A DNA stretch of 64,000 nt from Carnegiea gigantea (taxonomy: Eukaryota; Streptophyta; Magnoliopsida; Caryophyllales; Cactaceae), in assembly GCA_029747015.1 (NCBI GenBank), contig JAKOGI010002164.1, positions 1-64,000 of the forward strand. Reading direction: 5' to 3'. A model generated the notes under the pieces. It did no database searches. It saw only the letters and a program-made list of their open reading frames with translations, and was not told the DNA's origin. Within the stretch, counting starts at the first letter, position 1, and each line of letters starts with the position of its first letter. Positions 31,695 through 43,307 of this stretch are shown here, piece after piece. Made by a program: the position numbers and the translations under genes.

Positions 31695-32611
31695 CCCTAG
31701 CTTAAGTGATTGTTTTTTGGTGTGATTACAAGTTTAACGTCTTAGCTTTCATATCCAATTGGAATTACTAGATTTGGAGTTCAATTGGTTAGTGAATTAA
31801 GCTAATTAGTAAACCTATGCTGCTTTGGAGTCCAATCTGCACGGTTTGGGAGATCAGGCTGATTCAAGGGGTAAATGACGTCCAAATGCTATGATTCAAA
31901 AAGAAGGGTAAACTAGACATCTTGCGGTTTCCGTCCATGTAAGGAAATCCTAGATTACTCAGCATTTGAGGTGTCAAACATGAAGCACAAGACAAGACAG
32001 AAATCGGCACCTAGACACCCGGTTACTTAGCTAGGTGGTTTTCCCTCTTAGGTGGGTTTGCTTAAGGTGTAAGCTTGCCTACTTGGTCAACTTGAGCTGC
32101 TTGGTAAGCTGCCACTTAGCCACATAGGAGTGTGACATGTGGAAGCATGAAGAAGGCGACACTTGGCAAGCTATGAACCAGCCACACTCACTTTACATGG
32201 CAGCCATGCATTCCTCACCTTTTTGAGGTGGCAGCCGTGTATACCTTACCTCTCTTGAAGGGAAATTGAGTCAACAAGATTTCTTAATGCTTAGGAAAGA
32301 GTTTAAGAAGGAAATCTTGTGTTTTATAGCTTAAAATTTCAGCTTATGTATGTTTAAGCTTAAACCGTGTATTACTAAGCATAGGATTAGTTTAGTGACT
32401 TTCCTTGCCTAGAAGGAAAGCCCTTTTCATGTAATCACAAGGCCATATAAGTGCCTCGGCTGCTCTTTTGTGAAACAACATGTTTGAGTATTGAAATTAA
32501 GCAAAGACTTTATGTCTTGTGTTCCTCTTAAACACTTAACTTGCTTGTCCTTAATTAGGCCGATTAAGGTGGTGTTCAAGTGAGTCTTAATCATTGATTA
32601 GGTGGTGTATC
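31523..32611 (+). repeat. B1 3' LTR, segment 1
   Basis: Starts TGATGGAGGTCC after the purine tract CAACAAGGGGAGAA (31509-31522). Matches 6783-7876 of the 5' LTR. Interrupted at 32611 inside the hairpin array by B2; flank GTATC (32607-32611) repeats at 40455-40459. Confidence 0.95.
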
Positions 32612-33267
32612 TGATGTAAGTTTCAAGGGAATGAAGCAACCCAAGTTAACTCACGTCAAAGGATACTAGAAAACAAGCAAACACTCACGGCCAGGGAGGC
32701 ACGGTCGTGCTTGATGGCACGGGGGGACCGTGCTAACTTGCTGCCTAGCTTGCCTAGGTAGTGCCTTCTTCACGGTTTGAGATAGCTTTGAGGACTAATG
32801 GAAGTCTGATGCAATTAACTTTGTCTTGGTCTTGATTTTGTGTGGAAATGAGTAAACAAAGGAGGAAGGGAAGTGAGGATTGAAAGTAGGATTCAGAACA
32901 CTAAGAAGATCAAAGAGGGAACTCACGGTTTGAGAGGAGAGAAACCAAGAGCTAGCTTACGAACTTCAAGTGTGTTTAAGAATTTAGGATAGTTCTAAGC
33001 TAGATGATTAGATAAGTTACACCACTAATCATTTAGCTTAGGGCCCTTAATCTTGGATTAGGATAAGATACACCACCTAACCAAAGATCAAGACTCACTT
33101 GGTCACCACCTTAATCGGCCACAATTAAGGATAAGCAAGTTAAGTGTTTAAGGAAATCACAAGACACAAAGTCTATGCTCTCAACTGAATATTCAACTCT
33201 ATATGCTTAAAATGAACACACAAGGCTTTTATATGGCCTTGAGAATACATGAGAGAGCTTTCCTTCA
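32612..33267 (-). repeat. B2 3' LTR, internally deleted
   Basis: 656 bp against 1544 in the 5' LTR. In sense, the purine tract CAACAAGGGGAGAA is followed by TGA and then jumps to AGGAAAGCTCTC, skipping about 890 bp of the LTR start. Leader motif units remain at 32699-32710 and 32717-32733. Confidence 0.88.
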
Positions 33268-34550
33268 TTCTCCCCTTGTTGGGAAGATTTGATCCTCAAA
33301 TCAGAAAGGTAGCCATCTGCTTCATAAGGGCTTAAATCAGCAACATTAAACGTAGCTGATACTCCATAATCTCCTGGTAACTCCACCTTATAAGCATTAT
33401 CATTAATCTTCTTCAAAATCTCGAATGGACCATCTGCTCGTGGCATCAGCTTAGTTTTCCTTCTGGAAGGAAAACGTTCTTTGCGTAGATGTATCCAAAC
33501 CAAATCACCTGGCTTAAAAAGCTTCTCTTTTTTATGCTTGTTAGCTTGGGCCATGTATGAGAGTGTAGTTTTCTTAATCTTGGCCTTTACTAACTCATGC
33601 AACTTCTGGATTTCTTCCACTCTAGCTGCGGCATCCGCACTTGGCTTTTGATCTAACGGTTGAGGAATAAGGTCAAGTGGACTTAGGGGATCAGTCCCAT
33701 AGACCACCTTAAAGGGTGATAGACCAGTAGCCTTGCTTGGAGTCTTGTTGTATGCAAACTCAGCGTGTGGAAGTAACAGATCCCATGCTTTAGCTTGGTG
33801 CTTAATCAAAACTCTTAATAAAGTACCAAGAGTTCGATTGGTGACCTCTGTTTGCCCGTCTGTTTGTGGATGACAAGTGATATTGTATTTGAGTTTGGTA
33901 CCCAACTTCTTCCACAAAGTAATCCAAAAGTGACTTAAGAACTTGGTATCTCGATCTGAGACGATGGAACGAGGAATTCCATATAATCTCATCACTTCTT
34001 TGAAATAGAGCTCAGCGACATGAGTAGCATCATTAGTCTTGTTGCAGGGAATAAAATGAGCCATCTTTGAAAATCGATCCACAACCACAAAGATAGAATC
34101 TTTACTCCTTTGTGTCCTTGGTAAACCAAGTATGAAATCCATACTAACGTCTACACATGGCAACATAGGAATAGGAAGTGGCGTATACAACCCCTGGGGG
34201 AGCGAATGACTCTCTGCTATCTGACACGTACTGCACCTTCTAATGATGTCTTGAATGTCTTTCTCCATGCCTGGCCAATAATAATGTTCCCTAAGCATGA
34301 TTAGGGTCTTGTCTTCACCAAAATGACCAGCTAAAGATCCAGCATGGACTTCTCGAATCAACAACTCATGAGTGCTGCATTTGGGGACACATAACCGAGC
34401 ACCTTTAAAGAGAAACTCTTCTTGAATTAAGAAATCCCCTTTGGGATGTTTAGCACACTCAGAGTATAACACCCCAAAATCTTCATCATCCTGGTATAAA
34501 GCCTTTAGATGCTCAAATCCAAGGATACAAGCATCTAACTGGAACATCAA
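33207..34550 (-). pseudogene. B2 RNase H end and integrase
   Basis: 447 codons open. Integrase has the HHCC finger (EVHAGSLAGHFGEDK ... CSTCQIAESH), VSMDFI, VSDRDTKF, GQTEVTNR, GDLVWIHLRKERF and FNVADLSPY. After the LTR start the frame runs GENEGKLSHVFSRPYKSLVCSF because of the LTR deletion, so the normal tail is lost. Upstream pol is broken. Confidence 0.9.
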
Positions 34551-35745
34551 TAGATGACACCGAGAAAGGGTATCGGCGCCTTGATTCAGCTTGCCGGACT
34601 TATGTTTGATAGTAAAGTGAAAGGACTACAGGAACTCAACCCATTTAGCATGGCGTGAGTTTATCTTATGTTGGCCTTGAATATACTTCAAAGCCTCGTG
34701 ATCTGAGTGCAGAATAAACTCACTGGCAATCAAATAATGGTTCCAATGTTCTAGGCATCGAACGATGGCATAGAACTCCTTGTCATAAATTGAATATCTC
34801 CTTCTGGTATCACATAACTTCTCACTGAAGAAGGCCAAAGGGCGTTCTTCTTGAGTAAGAATTCCTCCAACACCAACTCCAGAAGCATCTCATTCAACTT
34901 CAAAGACTTTCTCAAAACACGGTAGAGCTAGAACCGGTGCTTGAGTTAGCCTCTCTTTCACTTCTTCAAAGGCTGCTTGGGCTTTAGGATTCCAAGTGAA
35001 CGAGGAACGCTTAAGAACTTCAGTCATAGGAGAGCCAGAATAGTGCTGAAATTGCGTATGAATCTCCTATAGAAAGAAGCCAAGCCATGAAAGCTTCGAA
35101 CATCATGAATACTCTTAGGAACAGGCCAAGTCCGAATAGCCTCAATCTTGCTTTCATCTGCCTTAATTCCATCTTCCGAAAAAATATAACCTAAGAAGGT
35201 AACTTCATCGGTAAAGAAGGTACACTTCTTTTGGTTTCCAAACAATTTCTCCTTTTAAGAACGAGCATCACCTGAGTTAAGTGATTTTGATGCTCTTGCT
35301 CATTCTTGCTAAACACCAAAATATCATCAAAGTAAACGACCACAAACTTGCCCAAGTATGGCTGAAATACTTGATTCATCAATCTTATAAACGTACTAGG
35401 GGCATTGGAAAGACCGAAAGGCATTACTAATACGAATCTGATAATAACCACTCCTCAAATCAATCTTACTAAACACCTTAGAGCCATGTAACTCATCCAA
35501 CATATCTTCAAGCCTAAGTATAGGATACCTATACTTGATAGTAATTTTGTTTATGGCCCTACTGTCAACACACATCCTCATACTACCATCCTTTTTCGGA
35601 ACCAAAAGAGCAGGAACAGTACACGGACTTAAGGATTCTCGTACCAATCCCTTGAATATCAGTTCTTCAACTTGACGTTGAATTTCTTGAGTTTCTTTGG
35701 GATTTGTCCTACAGGCTGGTTTATTAGGTAGAATGGATCATGGGA
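34551..35745 (-). pseudogene. B2 reverse transcriptase and RNase H, broken
   Basis: Pieces in several frames: RVRESLSPC...[19 protein letters not shown] and [15 protein letters not shown], then a deletion of about 59 nt (near 35424-35432) that removes the block [12 protein letters not shown]...EWLV. It has TTAG at both deletion ends in B1, so it looks like microhomology repair. [10 protein letters not shown] and RNase H blocks follow with at least two more frame changes and stops. Confidence 0.88.
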
Positions 35746-36355
35746 TAAGGTCAATATGATGTTGAATGTCACGCTTTGGGGGTAAACCCGAAGGTATCTC
35801 ATCTGGAAATAAGTGACTGAACTGACTCAATATGACCTTGGCTATGGGATGGGATGGAAGTGGTGTTTCTGGCTCATCTTGTACTTGCAATATCCATTCT
35901 TTCAAGGCCTTGAACTCATGTTGAGAAGCCTTTAAAAGTGGTTCAACATATGTCAAAAGCAAGTCAGATTGATTTTGGCTTTTTTGTGGTTTCATTTTGG
36001 GGAGTTCGGATGGTGAAATAGGATTCAGGGTAATCTTCTTGCCATCTTTGGTAAAAGAATAAGTATTAAGATAACCATTATGCATAACCTTCCTGTCATA
36101 CATCCATGGTCGTCCTAACAGAATATGGCAAGCATCCATGGGGATAATATCACACCAAAGTTCATCTTGGTAGTTCTTACCAAGAGAGAATGAAATCAAG
36201 CAACGAGAGTTAACTTGTAATCCCTTGCCTTGATTTAGCCATTGAATATTGTATGGATGTGGGTGTGCCGTGGACTGAAGGCCCAGTTTCTCAATCATGC
36301 TTAATGAAACAACGTTGGCACAACTTCCTCCATTGATGATTAACGAGCACACTTT
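35738..36355 (-). pseudogene. B2 protease and linker
   Basis: Reads CSLIINGGSCANVVSLSM, with the usual catalytic Asp of IIDGG changed to Asn, through MDACHILLGRPWMYD to [10 protein letters not shown], then a TGA at 35745-35747 (GGA in B1). The start is cut by solo LTR A4 at 36355. Confidence 0.88.
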
Positions 36356-37522
36356 TGATGTATATGTGGGTGGTAAGTGAACCAAATCAAACTCAAATAA
36401 ATCCAAACAAGAATCAAACCAAAGAAGAGTGAATATGGAAGATAGATTGAGATGGATTGAAGAACAATAACAAAGAGAACAAAGGGATAAACAAGACCTT
36501 GCACTTGAGATAATCCTTCACGGAGCCACTCAAAGACTTGATCTTGGGCAAATCCTCTTGTCTTCACCAAGGAATCACTCCAATTGGAAAAGAAAAGAGA
36601 ACCTAGAACACCACTTGAACTTGCCAAAATTCAAGATATAGAACTAAGAATTTTTGGGACACAAATGAGAATCACTCTCAAAGGTGCTTGAATTACTCTT
36701 GAAAATGCCTTAGAAATCTGATCTACAATGCTCACACGCCCCCCCTTTATATAGGCTCAGCAAAAGACAACAAAAGGACTCAAATAACTCCTAACAATTA
36801 AAACTAGCTAATGAAAAGTCTAAGAAAAATGAAAAGACACATCATAAAAGGGGTGGGGGAGGTTACAAGGAATATTCTAGGATTTTTGCAGCTGATTACA
36901 TCAATCTAGAAGCATCTAAAACGTGCACAATATCAGCCACACAAGTATATGTAACCGAAGACTCTTCATATTCCCAGCATTAATCCTTGCAACTGCCTCA
37001 ACTTCAACAGAGCATAACTTCCAGAATACTCGGCCAAATCACGCGTTCTTGGGCTTGATAGAAAGCCCTGGAAGTCTAGTTTCCAGAATGGGCTCATTTG
37101 CTCAATTTGGATAAGCGGTTCAAAAGTTATGGCCCAAACAATGCACCTATCTCAGACTGGACTGGATCAGCATAACGTATCTTTGAGTGATATTTTGCCC
37201 AATCAAATGATGTCCAAATTAAACAAACTTGGGCTTATTTGAAAGATGAAATCTTGAGCTTCAAAAGCACATGGGCCCTCAAGTTGTGGGTCCACTTGAG
37301 CTTGTCCAAAAGTGGTCACAAAAAATCGGGTTCCGCAGGGATGAATTCGGCACCAAATTTCTAGCAAAGCTTAACCTCTTTTTGACCTCTTCATAGTGTC
37401 GCGAGTCTTTGAACTCACTTAAGAAGACCAAATAGGCACATTTCCATGCATGATCTTCTTTGACCCTTTTCTTCTTTGAAATTGGACTTGAATAAAAATG
37501 ATGCATATGGAAATATGCATCA
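36356..37522 (-). mobile_element. A4: solo family-A LTR, TSD ACTTT
   Basis: 1167 bp, TGATGTATAT to ATATGCATCA, flanked by ACTTT at 36351-36355 and 37523-37527. No internal region, so it is the product of LTR-LTR recombination. It interrupts the B2 protease. Confidence 0.95.
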
Positions 37523-38805
37523 ACTTTGCCTTGGACCGTACACCGTGAGTGAAAGATGTTCTCACGTTGTTCATCCTTAGTAACTCGTTGATTACTCAAT
37601 ACCCTTCGAATTACTAGCATCTCACCTTCATCTGCGTTTTCCACAAACTCCTCCTGCTCATCTTCATGATCGTTCTCAGCATCTTCTTCCTTTTCCTCTT
37701 CTTTCTCCTCGGCAAATTCTCCCTCTATGGCTTCCCATTTAGCTAAGGTGATTACCTTTCAACTAGGACAATCAGAAGCGATATGTCCCAAGCCTTGGCA
37801 CTTGTAACACCTTCTTTGGCTTACGGGGTATGGGTTTAGACGTGGGGGGTTTGGTGGTGGTGGCCTTTGAGGAGCTTGGTTCTTTTGTGGATTAGATGGG
37901 AAAGGGGTAGATGATTTAGGCTGAGGTGTGGTACTCCCCTTGTTAAAGGGTTGCCCACGGTTTGGTGCAGAATAGGGCTTGAATGAATCACGAACATTCA
38001 TCTTAGACTTTCTTTGTTGCTCCACCTTATGTACTAGGACACACACTTCATCAAAGGTGGCATAAGCTTACAACTCAACCACGTCGGCTATCATAGGATC
38101 AAGCCCTCCTAGGTAACGAACCATGGTCTGCTCTTCAGGCTCATGAATGTCACATTTGATCATGAGTTTCTCAAACTCACGTGTATGTTCTTCAACACTC
38201 ATTTTGCCTTGATTCAGATGGTGAAAGAGCATGTATTGATCTTGGACGTACGTGGAAGGCAAAAATCGTGCCTTCATCTTGGCTTTCATCTTGTCCCAAG
38301 TAGCAATTTTACTCTTCCTCCCTCTAGTTCTCTTAGCATTAAGGTTTGTCCACCATAAGGAGGCATATTTCCTTAGTCTAAGAGCAACTATCTTGACTTT
38401 CTTATCCTCCGAAATCTCCTTAAACTCAAGGATACGTTCCACTGTTTGTAACCATTCAATGAACTCATCAAGATCTAGCTTATCCTCAAACTCAGGAATT
38501 TCAACCTTGAATTCATTAGAGTTGAAAGTAGGCCGTGTTCTTCTTTGTGTTCTTTTGAATGGTACATCCTCTTCAGAGAATGATAATGCATTGCTAGCTT
38601 CCTCTTCTTGGCCATAATTCGTCCCAATTCGAATGCTTGGTGGCTCTTGGAGCTTTTGTTTTTGTTTCATGTAGTTTCCAAGTTGTTTTCTCAAGTACTC
38701 ATTTCGAGCCTTGAGTTCTTGATTACTCACACTCATCTCTTGCATTTGCTTGGAAAGAACCTCAAGCTTTTCTTCCACAGACATGCTAGTACTCATTGTG
38801 ATCAC
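37523..38805 (-). pseudogene. B2 gag with two stops
   Basis: Gag start near 38796 (MSTSMSVEEKLEVLSKQMQ), capsid domain, then TAA at about 38065 (CAA in B1) and TGA after the zinc knuckle RCYKCQGLGHIASDCPS (CGA in B1). The acidic linker MENADEGEMLVIRRVLSN and HSRCTVQGKV run up to solo LTR A4. Both stops are C-to-T changes. Confidence 0.9.
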
Positions 38806-38893
38806 AGGAATGAACGGTTTGTGCTTGACTGTGTTTGAATTGATTTCAGAGATAGGCTGGGAATGGCGTGGGGTTCAGGCAAGGAGCTGAACT

Positions 38894-38905
38894 TGCTTTG
38901 ATACC
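38894..38905 (-). other. B2 primer-binding site, one mismatch
   Basis: Plus strand GCTTTGATACCA, one difference from GCTCTGATACCA. 5 nt from the LTR edge. Confidence 0.88.
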
Positions 38906-38910
38906 AAAAA

Positions 38911-40454
38911 TGATGTAAGTTTCAAGGGAATGAAGCAACCCAAGTTAACTCACATCAAAGGATACTAGAAAACAAGCAAACACTCACGGCCAGGGAGGCA
39001 CGGTCGTGCTTGATGGCACGGGGGAACCTTGCTAACTTGCTGCCTAGCTTGCCTAGGTAGTGCCTTCTTCATAGTTTGAGATAGCTTTGAGGACTAATGG
39101 AAGTCTGATGCAATTAGCTTTGTCTTGGTCTTGATTTTGTGTGGAAATGAGTAAACAAAGGAGTAAGGGAAGTGAGGATTGAAAGTAGGATTCAGAACAC
39201 TAAGAAGATCAAAGAGGGAACTCACAGTTTGAGAGGAGAGAAACCAGGAGCTACCTTATGAACTTCAAGTGTGTTTAATGAATTTAGGATAGTTCTAAGC
39301 TAGATGATTAGATAAGTTACACCACTAATCACTTAGCTTAGGGCCCTTAATCTTGGATTAGGATAAGATACACCACCTAACCAAAGATCAAGACTCACTT
39401 GGTCACCACCTTAATCGGCCACAATTAAGGATAAGCAAGTTAAGTGTTTAAGGAAATCACAAGACACAAAGTCTATGCTCTCAGCTGAATATTCAACTCT
39501 ATATGCTTAAAATGAACATACAAGGCTTTTATATGGCTTTGAGAATACATGAGAGAGCTTTCCTTCTAAGGTAGGAAAGTCATTAAGGCATGCCTAAGAC
39601 TACTTAGTACACGGTTTGGCCTAAAACAAACACAAACTGAAAGTTTAAGTTACAAAGCACTATTTTATCTTCCTAAGCTTTTCCTACGCATTAAGGAATG
39701 TCAATGACTCAATTTCCCAGCTAGGAAGGTAAGGTTACATGGCTAGCCACCTCAAAAGAGCTGAAGAATGCATGGTTGCCATGTCACTTGAGTGACCGTG
39801 TGAGTGCTTGCCAAATGGAGGCTCTTCCCTTGCTCCACGTGTCTCTCTCATGGGTGGCTAGGTGGCAGCTTACCAAGCAACTCAATTTGACCTGGTAGGC
39901 AAGCGTACATCTTAAGCAAACCCCTTGAAGGAGGAAAACTACTGGGCTAAGCAACCGGGTGTCAATCAGTCGGTTTCTGCCTCAGATTGTCATGCATGTT
40001 TAACACATCAAATGCTGACTAATTGCTACGTTTCTTGCATGGATGGAAACCTCAAGATGTCTAGTTTACCCTCCAACTTGAATCGCAGCAATTGGACTTC
40101 ATTTGCCCCCTGAATAAACCAAAATTCCAAAACCGTGCAGTTTGTAGTGCAATCCGAACAAGGTCAAAAGATGAACTGTTTTAAGCAACCAATTGAACTC
40201 CAAATAATATGAAACCAATTGGACTTAAAAGCTAAGATGTTGAGCTTGAAAATTCCCCAAAAAACAAGCACCAAAACGTGCCTTAATCCTGTGTAATTAG
40301 ATAACAAAAACCAGGTGAAAATCAGGATGAGAACCCGGGTGCATCACCTTGTGTTTTCTCCATCAAGTGACTTATGGCCGTGACTTTGGACTTGATTTCT
40401 TGATTGTTCTGGATCATTGAAACATCATTAGACCTTGAGGATGGACCTCCATCA
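38911..40454 (-). repeat. B2 5' LTR
   Basis: 1544 bp, TGATGTAAGT to CCTCCATCA. Leader motif units at 38999-39010 and 39016-39032 (the second mutated). Complete, in contrast to its 3' partner. Confidence 0.94.
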
Positions 40455-40912
40455 GTATCTTATCCTAATCAAAGATTAAGGGCCCTAAGCTAGGTGATTG
40501 GTGGTGTATCTTATCTAATCACAAAGCTTAGAACTATCCCAAACACATTGAATTCACTTAAAGTTCATAAAGCTAGCTTTTGGATTCCTTAAACCATAAG
40601 CTCTTTTTTGTGTTCTAATCAGTGAACTTCTCATTCTTTTCATTCCACACATTTCCTACCCTTTTTCATACTCTTTTCAAGCTTAATCAAGGCCAAGACT
40701 TCTTACTTTGATTCAGTTTTTAGCCCAAACACAAAACCACTTCAAACCGTGAGAAATCACAAACTCTAGGCGTGCAAGGCAGAACTTTGGCACGGCCACA
40801 CCGTGTCCTTAAGCACGACTGTGCCCCCTTGGTTCGTGAGTTTTCCACTTGTTTGGGTTGTGTTCCTGTTGTAAGTTAGCTTGGGTTGTTCCTACCTTTG
40901 AGACTTACATCA
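40455..40912 (+). repeat. B1 3' LTR, segment 2
   Basis: Begins with the duplicated GTATC and ends TTACATCA. Contains the second half of the hairpin array and motif units 40790-40806 and 40813-40824. Right flank AAGGC (40913-40917) is the B1 target duplication. Confidence 0.95.
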
Positions 40913-41332
40913 AAGGCCTTCATGACAATTGCCCATAATTTCTTGCTGCAACAGACTTACAAAACCGGACATGTGTTTGGTCAAACTGGGCATGAAAAGG
41001 GGGCTGTGATTTAAGGCATTTCGAACCATGGTTGCGATCTCCTTGGCCTCCTTGGCCTTCTTCTGACCTTCCTTGACTTCCTCAGAGGCATTAGGGTTTT
41101 GGGCATGATGGTCTCCATTATTAAAATGCAAGGTACTCTTGATCCCCATTTGGAAAACCCGTTTGGAAAAGGCACTTTGAAGTTCAAATAAAACTCCAAA
41201 AAGTGTCTTCTGTTATGAAATTCAAATATTGGAACCAAAGAGGAGCCTTGCCATGCATGAACTTGTTTGAAACTTACCTTCCTTGAAGTTGAGTTTAAAG
41301 AATGAAAATAATCCCCTTGAAAATATACATCA
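40913..41332 (-). repeat. G1 solo LTR, right segment with pol-tail coding
   Basis: The sense start of LTR G. The minus strand from about 41122 to 40913 encodes GDHHAQ...EVKEGQKKAKEAKEIATMVRNAL...SGFVSLLQQEIMGN, related to the tails of I1 and C1. The first 200 bp of the LTR (41130-41332) look different, starting TGATGTATATTTTCAAGG, and resemble the LTR-A start loosely. Confidence 0.8.
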
Positions 41333-41695
41333 TGTAAATTAGTCCACCAAAGAGAAGCATACTTTTGAAGTCTTAAAGCAGCTAGCTTCACCTTCTTGTC
41401 TTATAGGATGTCCTTGTACTCAAAAACTCTCTCAACCATGTGTAGCCAATCCAAAAATTCTTTAGGATCAAGCTTGCCTTCATATTCTGGAACTTCCACT
41501 TTGAAATCATTTGAAGTAGCTTGAATCCGTGGGCATGGTCCAACCATTCTCAATGGTTCATCATCACTAGATGAATTAAGAGTATGGCTAAACACTCCAT
41601 GGTTCTGATTGGATAGGTTCTTCACACATTTTTTGCTTTTACTTTAGAAAGGTACCTAGCTATTTGCGCATGTACTCATTCTGAGCCTTCAACTC
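41333..41695 (-). pseudogene. H1 gag, N-terminal and middle capsid fragment
   Basis: Minus-strand pieces: ELKAQNEYMRK, a TAG, then NQNHGVFSHTLNSSSDDEPLRM, DFKVEVPEYEGKLDPKEFLDWLHMVERVFEYKD, a TAA, then KVKLAALRLQKYASLWWTNL. Bounded by G1 at 41332 and E2 at 41696. Related to E2 gag. Confidence 0.88.
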
Positions 41696-42141
41696 TGATG
41701 CATATCCCTCCATGCCCCTTGATTTAAAGAATCAAATCAAGTTAGGTAAATTCATTTTGGTGATTAAAGGATGAATAAATCATCCTTATTTTGTTTAAGA
41801 CCTAAAATAGCAAGTCATAGTTTGCTTCCAGCAGCAAACCTAGTTTTGAGAGGTTAATTACGTAAACCCCTTTGAGGTTTAAGTCCAATATTTTGCATTG
41901 GAATTGAAGTTTAAGAAGTCAGCTTTACATCAAAACAAGTTTCATCCCATTTGGACTTCATTTACCCTCTCAAATTAACTAATAAACCCAAGACATACAA
42001 ACTGCCCTGTTCAACCAGAACTTACCCGGTTTTGGTTATGTGATTTCATAAGCTTAATAGTGGTTTAAGTCTTGGAATTTTACCTTTTTGGAATCTTCAA
42101 AATGTCTACTTTCAGGTCCAAGCATTAGTTTTCAATCATAC
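41696..42141 (+). repeat. E2 5' LTR, segment 1
   Basis: 446 bp from TGATGCATATCCCTCC. Ends in CATAC (42137-42141), repeated at 45883-45887. It includes a pol-tail-like frame ending LPGFGYVIS near 42045. Confidence 0.9.
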
Positions 42142-43307
42142 TGATGTAGATGTGGGTGGTAAGTGAACCAAATCAACTCAAACTCAAACTAAACAAGAAT
42201 CAACCAAAGAAAAGTGAATATGGTGGAAGATAGTTTGAGATGGTTTTAAGAATAATAACAAAAAGAACAAGGATAAACAAGACCTTGTAATTAAGATAAT
42301 CCTTCACGGAGCCACTCAATGACTTGATCTTGGGCTAATTCTCTTGTCTTAACCAAGGAATCACTCCAATTGGAAAAGGAAGAGAACCTAGAACACCACT
42401 TGAATGAGCCAAATTCAAGATATAGAACTAGGAATTTTGAGACACAAATGAGAATCACTCTCAAAGGTGCTTGTATTACTTTGGAAATCTCTTACAATGC
42501 TGAATGATTAGCTTCACATGCCCCTCCCCTTTTATAGACTCAGCAAAAGACAATCAAAAGACTCAAATAACTCCTAACAATTAAAACTAGCTAATGAAAA
42601 GTCTAAGAAAAATGAAAAGACACATCATAAAAGGGGGTGGGGGAGGTTACAAGGAATATTCTAGGATTTTTGCAGCTGATTACATCAATCTAGAAGCATC
42701 TAAAACGTGCACAATATCAGCCACACAAATATATGTAACCTAAGACTCTTCATATTCCCAGCATTAATCCTTGCAACTGCCTCAACTTCAACAGAGCATA
42801 ACTTCCAGAATACTCGGCCAAATCACGCGTTCTGGGGCTTGTTAGAAAGCCCTGGAAGTCTATTTTCCAGAATGGGCTCATTTGCTCAATTTGGATAAGC
42901 GGTTTGAAAGTTATGGCCCAAACAATACACCTATCTCAGACTGGACTGGATCAGCATAACGTATCTTTGAGTGATATTTTGCCCAATCCAAATGACGTCC
43001 AAATTAAACAAACTTGGGCTTATTTGAAAGCTGAAATCTTAAGCTTCAAAAGCACATGGCCCCTCAAGTTGTGGGTCCACTTGAGCTTGTCCAAAAGTGG
43101 TCACAAAAATCGGGTTCCGCAGGGATGAATTCGGCACCAAAATTTCTAGCAAAGCTTAACCTCTTTTTGACCTCTCCATAGTGTCGTGAGTCTTTGAACT
43201 CACTTAATAAGACCAAATAAGCACACTTCCACGCATGATCTTCTTTGACCCTTTTCTTCTTTGAAATTGGACTTGAATAAAAATGATGCATATGGAAATA
43301 TGCATCA
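42142..43307 (-). repeat. A3 3' LTR
   Basis: TGATGTAGAT to ATATGCATCA, next to the purine tract CCGGGGAGTA in sense. Very similar to the A1, A2 and A4 LTRs. Confidence 0.94.

Larger units (their letters stand above)
32612..40454 (-). mobile_element. Element B2: degenerate family-B element, TSD GTATC
   Basis: Minus-strand element inserted in the B1 3' LTR, a same-family insertion. The 5' LTR is complete (38911-40454, 1544 bp). The 3' LTR is truncated (32612-33267). Solo LTR A4 interrupts the gag-protease junction. Coding has several stops, deletions and frameshifts. Confidence 0.94.
6783..40912 (+). mobile_element. Element B1: gypsy/CRM-like element, TSD AAGGC
   Basis: 5' LTR 6783-8325, primer-binding site 8330-8341, gag-pol 8436-12545 and 31219-31694, 3' LTR 31523-32611 plus 40455-40912. 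Element A2 splits its integrase and element B2 splits its 3' LTR. Both junctions carry matching 5-bp duplications. Removing the insertions leaves LTRs of 1543 and 1542 bp. Confidence 0.95.
5855..41332 (-). mobile_element. G1: solo LTR split by the B1 insertion
   Basis: Left edge TGATGTATAT at 5855, right edge TATACATCA at 41332, flanked by TGTAA at 5850-5854 and 41333-41337. Once B1 (6783-40912) and one AAGGC copy are subtracted, about 1343 bp remain. There is no primer-binding site or internal region, so it is a single LTR left by LTR-LTR recombination. A candidate TATA box is TATATAAA on the minus strand (plus 6191-6198). Confidence 0.88.
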
